Below, piece by piece: positions 5,630 to 10,231 of a stretch of 10,231 bases of DNA. The notes under the pieces are model-generated. The model was given only the letters and a program-made list of their open reading frames with translations, searched no databases and was not told where the DNA came from. Position 1 is the first letter of the stretch. Each line of letters opens with the position of its first letter. Location: positions 1-10,231 of the forward strand of contig JAUVXS010000057.1 in the NCBI GenBank assembly GCA_030603485.1. The letters are read 5' to 3'. Source of the DNA: Dehalococcoidia bacterium. GTDB lineage: Bacteria; Chloroflexota; Dehalococcoidia; GIF9; AB-539-J10. The position numbers were made by a program, and so were the translations under genes.

Positions 5630-5800
5630 CTACCCTTTTCCCATAATCTCTTTCAGCTTGTTGCCCCGCAGGCGCACATAGTCTGAGCTAACCTTACCCT
5701 GGGCAAGCAGCTCCAGCGCGTGATCTAGCATAAAGCACCGGTGCTCTCTCACAATACGCCGCTTGCCTCTCCACCTAGCCCGCTTTCTTTCACTTTCCAC
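5630..5800 (-). CDS. Small basic protein, GTG start (56 aa)
   Basis: This short gene starts at GTG 5800-5798, inside the last codons of the DnaC-like gene (11-base overlap), with GGGAG 7-8 bases upstream, and ends at TAG 5630-5632. The product starts with a strongly basic stretch (ESERKRARWRGKRRIVREH) and continues as a likely helix-turn-helix-like pair (CFMLDHALELLAQGKVSS, then DYVRLRGNKLKEIMGKG). It could be a small nucleic-acid-binding protein. The coupled start, ribosome binding site and sensible composition argue for a real gene, though no family is recognised. Confidence 0.55.
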   Translation of the reverse strand: MESERKRARWRGKRRIVREHRCFMLDHALELLAQGKVSSDYVRLRGNKLKEIMGKG

Positions 5801-6614
5801 CTTTTAACTCCCTTAGCCTGTGTTCCCCTGTATCCAGCACCATAACCCGGCACCAGGTCTCCCTTTGTAGCCGACTAGAAATACGCATACTGGCTAGCCT
5901 TTCGTCTTCATTTTTGTCGCCACAAATCCTGTCTAGTTCTTTGTTAGCTGTTACGATTAAGGGCAGTCCATTGATACCCCTGCTGTGTACTATTGTTTGT
6001 AGTTGCTCGAGCCCCCAACTTGTAGACCTCTCTACCCCTAGATCATCGAGCACCAGCAACCCCACATCGCAGAGGAAATTCATTTTGAGGCGATAGGATT
6101 GCTCGCCCTCGAGTTCAAAGCCATCTCTCAGCTCTTTTAGTAGAAGCGGGACGAAGGCATACCTAGCAGCTGTACCCCTCTCCATCCAGCGCCGGCATAT
6201 TGCCACCGCCAGGTGCGTCTTGCCGCGGTCCACTTTGCCAATCAGCGTGAGCCATCTTACCTCATCAGTCCTATCGGCCAGTGCCCTGGCATAATTAAGA
6301 GCCTCGATTAGGCTGGGATTCCCATAAGTATCAAAGGTCTCAAAGGTCATATCTTCAGTATCGGCCGGCAACTTACAGAGCCTGAGGTTTCTCTCCTGCC
6401 TTTCTTTCTCCAGGGTCTCGGCCATGCACTGACACGGAATCGTGCGGTCATAGCAGACCTTGCCGTCTTCTATCGGATGCACAACGCCAGCGTCCTTGCA
6501 TACCTGGCATTTATATTCGGGCTCAGTCAAGGGGTCTCCCGATGCTGTCTTTGAGCTCTTGGGTAGTTGTTTGCTGAGAACTTTGCCGATGTGCTGCAGG
6601 TTCCCGTTTTCCAC
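5790..6614 (-). CDS. DnaC-like helicase loader ATPase
   Basis: An AAA+ protein of the DnaC/IstB type that should load a replicative helicase at the element's origin. From the chosen GTG (274 aa): a short N-terminal helix region, a Cys cluster CQVC (about 36-39) and CQC (about 61-63) typical of phage DnaC-like proteins, Walker A GKVDRGKT (about 126-133), Walker B LLVLDD (about 186-191), sensor-1-like Asn in IVTAN (about 224) and an Arg-rich end (ISSRLQRETW) with a possible Arg finger. The Walker A fits GxxxxGKT but has Asp-Arg where Gly or Thr is usual. The start is uncertain: the frame is open to ATG 6683, GTG 6614 has AGGGGG 6-7 bases before it, and TTG 6530 would remove nearly all overlap with the DnaD-like gene. 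Confidence 0.88.
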   Translation of the reverse strand: MENGNLQHIGKVLSKQLPKSSKTASGDPLTEPEYKCQVCKDAGVVHPIEDGKVCYDRTIPCQCMAETLEKERQERNLRLCKLPADTEDMTFETFDTYGNPSLIEALNYARALADRTDEVRWLTLIGKVDRGKTHLAVAICRRWMERGTAARYAFVPLLLKELRDGFELEGEQSYRLKMNFLCDVGLLVLDDLGVERSTSWGLEQLQTIVHSRGINGLPLIVTANKELDRICGDKNEDERLASMRISSRLQRETWCRVMVLDTGEHRLRELKGGK

Positions 6615-7317
6615 CTTTGCCCCCTGTTGTTTTTGGCGATTTGAACCCCTCCACTTTCCACCGCTCCAGTATTGCTTCAACATACTTCAAGTTGCGGTGT
6701 TCTAGGCTCACCGCATCTTTTAACGCTTCCTCAAACCATCCCCCTGGATATTCGCCAGCAATATCCTTTAACCTTTCAGCTATTGTCGGGGTCAACCTGC
6801 CAATATTGTCTTCGTAGAGGCTTGAAATTTTTGCCAGATTTTCCTCTCTAGCAGTAGTAGTAGTTAATATATCCTCTGTTCCCCTCCCCTCCCCTCTGTT
6901 CTGTTCTATAGTCTTACTGTTAGCAGTCTTACTGTTAGTCTTACTGTTAGTTTTACGCTGGCGGTATTCTCTCATGTATTCTTTCATATACTCTGTCTTG
7001 TCAAACGCACCTTGGTATTTGTCCCAGTTTTTGATGTGGATGATGCCTCGATTGATAAAGATTTTGTCGACATCGGGGTGTTGGAGCCTATCTTTAGCTC
7101 TCAGCCAGACCTCTATGGGGACTTTTAGGATGCCAGCGATTTGCTCATCGGTCATTGGCACGCTTGGGGCAACCTCAACCCTGCCTGGCTCCGGAGAGTC
7201 ACCGGCGAGGGCAAGCAACTTAAACCAGCATGCTTGCTCGTCGGCTAGGAGTTCCTCAGACGTAGTGCCGTACAATGTCTCCTGGGTCCATAGCTTAATC
7301 CATCGCTTCCGTGGCAT
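6523..7317 (-). CDS. DnaD-like replication initiator
   Basis: A 264-aa protein with the two-part layout of phage replisome organisers. Residues 1-100 (from MPRKRWIKLW, with EELLADEQACWFKLLALAGDSP) form the N-terminal winged-helix-like domain that binds the origin. A low-complexity linker (about 110-165) contains NSKT repeats. Residues about 168-225 match the DnaD C-terminal domain, including the signature EHRNLKYVEAILERW followed by VEGF. DnaD-type proteins recruit the helicase loader, and the DnaC-like gene directly follows and overlaps. The ATG at 7317 has a near-perfect GAGGAGG at ideal spacing. The frame extends to 7404, but those residues are not family-like. The linker or the AT-rich DNA around 6850-6960 may hold the origin, as in many phages (inference). 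Confidence 0.85.
   Translation of the reverse strand: MPRKRWIKLWTQETLYGTTSEELLADEQACWFKLLALAGDSPEPGRVEVAPSVPMTDEQIAGILKVPIEVWLRAKDRLQHPDVDKIFINRGIIHIKNWDKYQGAFDKTEYMKEYMREYRQRKTNSKTNSKTANSKTIEQNRGEGRGTEDILTTTTAREENLAKISSLYEDNIGRLTPTIAERLKDIAGEYPGGWFEEALKDAVSLEHRNLKYVEAILERWKVEGFKSPKTTGGKGGKREPAAHRQSSQQTTTQELKDSIGRPLD
6910..6960. repeat. Three perfect 12-bp tandem repeats plus a decayed fourth, inside the DnaD-like gene
   Basis: AGTCTTACTGTT occurs at 6910-6921, 6925-6936 and 6937-6948, followed by a degenerate copy at 6949-6960. On the coding strand each unit reads AACAGTAAGACT and encodes NSKT in the linker. Iterons inside the initiator gene are a known origin design in lambdoid and other phages, so these may be initiator binding sites; they could also be simple slippage repeats. 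A C-rich run of similar units (CCCCT, 6881-6895) is close by. Confidence 0.6.
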
Positions 7318-7439
7318 CAATTCCTCCTCATGAGGATTATGCGCGGGAGGATCTCGTAGCCAGCAGTAAGTAGGAGCACCATCCGCTGGATAGCTGATTG
7401 ACAATCTTTGCGTGGATGTGGTAAATTAGAGATGTCCAT
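7317..7439 (-). CDS. Possible 40-aa peptide coupled to the DnaD-like gene
   Basis: ATG 7439 follows a G-rich stretch (7 G at 7446-7452) at usable spacing, and the TGA overlaps the next ATG (TGATG at 7315-7319). The product is a short peptide (MDISNLPHPRKDCQSAIQRM, then a hydrophobic stretch LLLTAGYEILPRIIL). Small size and lack of a known family keep confidence low. Coding of this stretch is the best explanation I see for the gap between the DUF5659-like and DnaD-like genes. Confidence 0.4.
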   Translation of the reverse strand: MDISNLPHPRKDCQSAIQRMVLLLTAGYEILPRIILMRRN

Positions 7440-7505
7440 GCTTAACCCCCCCTATTCCTTCTTGCCGAAGTCCCCAGTCATCGCTGTGGGCTTTGGCACT
7501 TTTAT

Positions 7506-7766
7506 TCACACTTCAACTGAATAAAGTAAGCGTTTCGCCTTCCTAATGTAATAAATGAAATCAGGGAGGTTACCTACGGCTTGTCCACACAAAAATGATT
7601 GGACGAGCTTTGGTCTGTCCTCCCTGTCTATGAAGATAAATTCACTGCGCCGGGGATTATGGCGGTCTATGCCCTGGATCTGCAGTCCCTTGGATAGCAA
7701 GTAAGCCGCCACGTATAAATCAGAGGTTCGGTAGTTCCCATCTACTCCCATTTCTGCATCCCTCAT
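7506..7766 (-). CDS. DUF5659-like small protein
   Basis: The 86-aa product follows the pattern of DUF5659: a YRTSDLYVAAYLLSKGLQIQGI start, a short strand region (RSEFIFIDREDRP), then a helix and a final LPDFIYYIRKAKRLLYSV. Members are small proteins of unknown function common in phages and integrative elements, usually next to replication or regulatory genes. The ATG at 7766 has AGGG just upstream; Met6 (7751) is an alternative. It is the second gene of the leftward cluster, 20 bases after the excisionase-like gene, so it is made early together with it. Family naming is from the pattern, not a search. Confidence 0.7.
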   Translation of the reverse strand: MRDAEMGVDGNYRTSDLYVAAYLLSKGLQIQGIDRHNPRRSEFIFIDREDRPKLVQSFLCGQAVGNLPDFIYYIRKAKRLLYSVEV

Positions 7767-7786
7767 TTTTCCCTACCGGTTCCTAA

Positions 7787-7984
7787 CTATTTGCCTGCCG
7801 GCGTAAGTTTTAGGGGCTGGGGCTCGGCGAGTAATTTTTCCAACGCCGCCTTAGGCACCAACAGCCTTTTTCCGATTTTAATAACTGGGATTTCCCCAGT
7901 CTTCACTCGGTCATAGCAGAGATTCCGGCCGATACCCAATAGCTTCGCCGCTTCCTCTACACTTAGCGTAAGTTTTTCTGCCAT
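7787..7984 (-). CDS. Excisionase-like HTH protein (HTH_17 / MerR-type)
   Basis: About 65 residues from ATG 7984 (MAEKLTLSVEEAAKLLGIGR). The helix-turn-helix (SVEEAAKLLGIGRNLCYDRVK) and wing (GEIPVIKIGKRLLVPKAALEKLL) match the HTH_17/excisionase family, which binds DNA at attachment sites or promoters. GGGGGA precedes this ATG at good distance; the longer frame from ATG 8020 would run through the -35 of the rightward promoter, so 7984 is preferred. It is the first gene of the leftward cluster and faces the rightward genes across the control region. It may direct excision by the main integrase, repress one of the divergent promoters, or both. Confidence 0.85.
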   Translation of the reverse strand: MAEKLTLSVEEAAKLLGIGRNLCYDRVKTGEIPVIKIGKRLLVPKAALEKLLAEPQPLKLTPAGK

Positions 7985-8013
7985 TTCGTCCCCCTTTTTC
8001 ACTGTAACTGCTG

Positions 8014-8042
8014 TTGACATTTACTGTAGTGTATGATATACT
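8014..8042 (+). promoter_or_regulatory. Strong rightward sigma70 promoter
   Basis: TTGACA (8014-8019) and TATACT (8037-8042) are separated by exactly 17 bases, with TGA just before the -10 giving an extended -10. It should drive the HTH protein and the integrase. It overlaps a leftward promoter on the opposite strand. Confidence 0.7.
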
Positions 8043-8051
8043 GATTGTCAA
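8023..8051 (-). promoter_or_regulatory. Leftward promoter overlapping the rightward one
   Basis: On the - strand TTGACA (8051-8046) and TACAGT (8028-8023, 4 of 6 consensus) are 17 bases apart. It would drive the excisionase-like gene and the long cluster. Because its core overlaps that of the rightward promoter, only one polymerase can bind at a time. An imperfect palindrome (GTATGATATAC, 8031-8041) at the shared core may be an operator. Confidence 0.5.
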
Positions 8052-8124
8052 GACACGCACTTGCTCAAGGTAGATGTAGATATTTCACAAAGTGGCACTA
8101 AAATACATATCGGGGGAATAAAAA

Positions 8125-9021
8125 ATGGCAAAAATGGCTAGGAAATTAACTCCTTATAACAGGAAGAAATTATTTGAAGCTCGTGAGAGGGGCCTTAGCG
8201 ATTCCGAGATAAAAAGGCAATTTGGTATTACTGACGACAGGACGTTAAAGCGACATCTCAAATTAGCTGAGCAGGAACAAGAAGCTAGGATTGCCAAAAC
8301 GGAGATATTAAAAGAAGCTCTGAGAGACCATCTAACTGAAATACGGCAGCTCCTTGAAAACTGGGAAACGATAATTAGGATACAACCTGTAACCAGTCTC
8401 CCTAGCCGTATGGCAGATTCTACGGAGTCTCTTCACGCAAATCGCCTCTTTAACTGTCTGAAGGGCCATTTACCTTTCACAATCTTCTGGAGGGACTATA
8501 GCCAGTGGGAAGCTAAATACAGGTCATACACAAACAATTGTACCAAGCTACGAGAGGAAATCCAGAGGGAAGCTACTACACGAATGTCATTGGACTTTAT
8601 GGATGACAATGCTACAGTATCGCACCTCTCACCGCGGTTTATCGATTGGATACTCCGTCTAGTAGAATCTAAGCTCGAAAAGGTGAGTGAGAAGGGATTT
8701 GAATTTCACTGGAAAGATTATAAGGTTGAAATCGACAAACAACCCGCTGAGGTTAAACGGATGAGAGTCTCCCCAGGTTGGGAGTTCCTACAGATTATTA
8801 ATCAGCATGAGGTTAATAAAGAGTTTTATGAAAAGGAATGCCGGGAGTTATTAGACTTGGTCTTGAAAGGCGAAACCGTAGCCAGCCTTTCAACTTTGTT
8901 AGATGACCTTCGTAATTTAGAGGCTAGAATCCACAATTACTTGGAAGAAATCAAGCTTAGAAGAGATTACATCCTCTATACCTGCAACCTGTGTCCTGGC
9001 AAGCCAAGATTGCTACGCTGA
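8125..9021 (+). CDS. HTH protein with C-terminal CxxC, next to the integrase
   Basis: A 298-aa protein. Residues about 10-50 (RKKLFEARERGLSDSEIKRQ, then FGITDDRTLKRHLKLAEQ) form a helix-turn-helix like those of resolvase and transposase regulators. Residues 50-95 look like a coiled coil, followed by a mixed domain and a further long helical region (about 230-285). It ends with CNLC (287-290), half a zinc site. The ATG has GGGGG 8-9 bases upstream and follows the strong rightward promoter. The integrase starts 55 bases later, so the two are co-transcribed. Likely the element's regulator or an integrase partner, perhaps binding the divergent control region. Proteins of this layout are seen beside integrases, but no named function is known to me. 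Confidence 0.75.
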   Translation: MAKMARKLTPYNRKKLFEARERGLSDSEIKRQFGITDDRTLKRHLKLAEQEQEARIAKTEILKEALRDHLTEIRQLLENWETIIRIQPVTSLPSRMADSTESLHANRLFNCLKGHLPFTIFWRDYSQWEAKYRSYTNNCTKLREEIQREATTRMSLDFMDDNATVSHLSPRFIDWILRLVESKLEKVSEKGFEFHWKDYKVEIDKQPAEVKRMRVSPGWEFLQIINQHEVNKEFYEKECRELLDLVLKGETVASLSTLLDDLRNLEARIHNYLEEIKLRRDYILYTCNLCPGKPRLLR

Positions 9022-9076
9022 TGGCTTAGATATGTAATTCCTATCTATAAAATTACTCATAAGAAAGGAGACAGCA

Positions 9077-10231
9077 ATGAAAGGTTCAATTAGACAAAGA
9101 AGCAAGGGTTCTTGGGAAATCTGCCTTGATGCTGGTAGAGACCCGGCAACGGGCAAGCGCTTAAGACACTTTGAAAGTGTCAAGGGGGCTAAAAGGGATG
9201 CGCAGAGGCGACTACGTGAGCTATTGCTCAATGTTGAGCAAGGCACCTATGTTAAATCAGACCGGCTCACTGTCGCTCAATTCCTTGAAGAGTGGCTCCA
9301 AGACTATGTAGCAATAAACACTGCGCCTAGAACGGCTGAGCGGTATCAAGAAATTGTGAGAGCTCACCTTACCTCAGCCTTTGGTTCGCTCCCATTGTTA
9401 GGTTTACGACCACATCACATTCAGAAATACTATTCCCAGGCCCTAGAATCAGGGCGCCGAGATGGTAAAGGCGGATTATCAGCGTTGACGGTACATAAGC
9501 ATCATAGGGTCCTTTATGAAAGCCTGAGGTATGGGGTAAGGCAAGGCATCCTTGTTCGCAATCCGGCCGAGGTTGTTACCCCGCCACACGGACAGAGCAA
9601 GGAATTAACTATAGTTGGGGCAAACCGTCTGCAGCTAATCCTGGAGGCTGCCAAAGAATCACCATACTATGCGCTGTTCTTTATGATAGCCTACACAGGT
9701 GTGCGAAGAGGCGAGGCGCTTGGATTGAGGTGGGGCGATATTGACCTAGAAAAAGCGACACTATCGGTGGTTCAAACCCTACAACAGCTTCGTAATGGAG
9801 AATATATTTTCAGAGAGCCGAAGAGTAAGCACAGCCGACGCCAAATAGCACTATCACCGTCATTGGCAATCGCGCTCTGGGAGTACCGATTAAAACAGGA
9901 GCAAGCCCGAAGGCTCCTGGAGAAGCCATTGGCACCCACTGACTTGGTGTTTTCTCACCCCGATGGCAGACCGCTCAGGCCCAATACTATTAGCAGGGCG
10001 TTACAGGGAATCGCTCGAAGCATCGGACTCAAGGGTGTTCGACTACACGACTTGCGGCATGCTCACGCCACTATCTTGCTGCAACAAGGGGTTCATCCTA
10101 AAATTGTCCAAGAACGTCTCGGCCACAGCTCGGTGGCCACAACCTTGGATATCTATTCCCATGTCACACCCGGCTTACAAGAGGCAGCGGCGCGACGGTT
10201 TGATGAAGGTTTAGAGAGTCCTCTAACTGAG
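9077..10231 (+). CDS. int: Tyrosine integrase of the element (3' end cut by window)
   Basis: The frame is open to the last base (385 residues so far), so only a short tail can be missing. Residues 1-55 (GSIRQRSKGSWEICLDAGRD, PATGKR) form the arm-binding domain typical of large phage integrases. Residues 65-155 form the SAM-like core-binding domain. The catalytic domain has Arg210 (TGVRRGEAL), Lys251 (EPKSKH), His324/Arg327 (LHDLRH), His350 (LGHSS) and the nucleophile Tyr360 (LDIYSHV). It should insert the element at a tRNA gene, most likely tRNA-Lys given the remnant at 1673-1722. The ATG has a good ribosome binding site (AAAGGAG, spacing 6). It points toward the predicted right attachment site. 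Confidence 0.95.
   Translation, partial: MKGSIRQRSKGSWEICLDAGRDPATGKRLRHFESVKGAKRDAQRRLRELLLNVEQGTYVKSDRLTVAQFLEEWLQDYVAINTAPRTAERYQEIVRAHLTSAFGSLPLLGLRPHHIQKYYSQALESGRRDGKGGLSALTVHKHHRVLYESLRYGVRQGILVRNPAEVVTPPHGQSKELTIVGANRLQLILEAAKESPYYALFFMIAYTGVRRGEALGLRWGDIDLEKATLSVVQTLQQLRNGEYIFREPKSKHSRRQIALSPSLAIALWEYRLKQEQARRLLEKPLAPTDLVFSHPDGRPLRPNTISRALQGIARSIGLKGVRLHDLRHAHATILLQQGVHPKIVQERLGHSSVATTLDIYSHVTPGLQEAAARRFDEGLESPLTE

Larger units (their letters stand above)
1673..10231. mobile_element. Integrative element with its own replication genes (right end outside the window)
   Basis: Bounded on the left by a tRNA-Lys 3' remnant and on the right by a full-length tyrosine integrase running to the window edge. 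It contains an excisionase-like gene, a divergent control region, a DnaD-like initiator, a DnaC-like loader and many tiny genes in tightly overlapping order. No phage structural or packaging gene and no conjugation gene is seen. The layout fits a satellite-like or plasmid-like integrative element. The true right end and total size cannot be seen. Confidence 0.65.

Noticed and set aside
6881..6900. G-quadruplex on the - strand (GGGG runs separated by A).
   Set aside because: Only three GGGG runs are present, so a standard four-run quadruplex is not supported.
7426..7509. 27-codon frame on the - strand from GTG 7509, overlapping the stop of the DUF5659-like gene.
   Set aside because: The GTGA overlap is suggestive, but it has no clear ribosome binding site, overlaps the 40-aa candidate in another frame and shows no recognisable sequence.
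9013..9246. 77-codon frame on the - strand over the integrase start.
   Set aside because: It is a shadow of the integrase N-terminus, whose domains and active site are clear on the + strand.
1..10231. CRISPR array or rRNA genes.
   Set aside because: No regularly spaced repeats of suitable length and no rRNA-like sequence were seen on either strand.

Overview
The window looks like bacterial DNA carrying at least one integrated mobile element. Gene starts (ATG, GTG, TTG) are mostly preceded by Shine-Dalgarno sequences, most genes are packed with overlapping stop/start codons, and several promoters are sigma70-like. The taxon cannot be fixed without a search. The gene set (DUF5659-like protein, HTH/CxxC protein beside a tyrosine integrase, DnaD-like plus DnaC-like pair) recalls elements of Dehalococcoidia and other Chloroflexota, or possibly Firmicutes. 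This is inference.

Left part (1 to about 1522): AT-rich DNA, clearly different in composition from the rest. It holds the 3' end of an unknown gene and an unknown 367-residue protein with one C-terminal membrane segment. It ends in inverted repeats.

Junction (about 1523-1860): no intact gene. It holds a tRNA-Met-like 3'-half remnant on the + strand, a perfect-consensus sigma70 promoter that points at no obvious gene, a 14-bp inverted repeat built from tRNA-Lys sequence, a clean 3' half of tRNA-Lys(UUU) on the - strand, and a broken paralogue of the neighbouring winged-helix gene. I read this as one or two integration scars. The tRNA-Lys remnant is the likely left end of the element to its right. 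The geometry predicts an intact tRNA-Lys gene on the - strand just beyond position 10231.

Element body (about 1723 to beyond 10231): a long leftward gene cluster and a short rightward one diverge from a control region at 7985-8124, where two promoters overlap face to face. Leftward, in order of transcription: excisionase-like MerR/HTH_17 protein, DUF5659-like protein, a possible 40-residue peptide, DnaD-like replication initiator, DnaC-like helicase loader, several very small (often zinc-binding) proteins, an HEXXH metallopeptidase-like protein, a TYW3-like zinc-ribbon protein, a zinc ribbon, a catalytic-domain-only tyrosine recombinase, and a winged-helix protein. Rightward: a large HTH protein and a full-length tyrosine integrase still open at the window edge.

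Taken together the element has integration/excision, a regulatory switch and its own replication initiation module. No capsid, portal, terminase, tail, relaxase or mating-pair gene is visible. If the integrase marks the right end, this is a compact (about 9 kb) satellite-like or plasmid-like integrative element, with an accessory set of metal-binding proteins and a second recombinase of unknown purpose.
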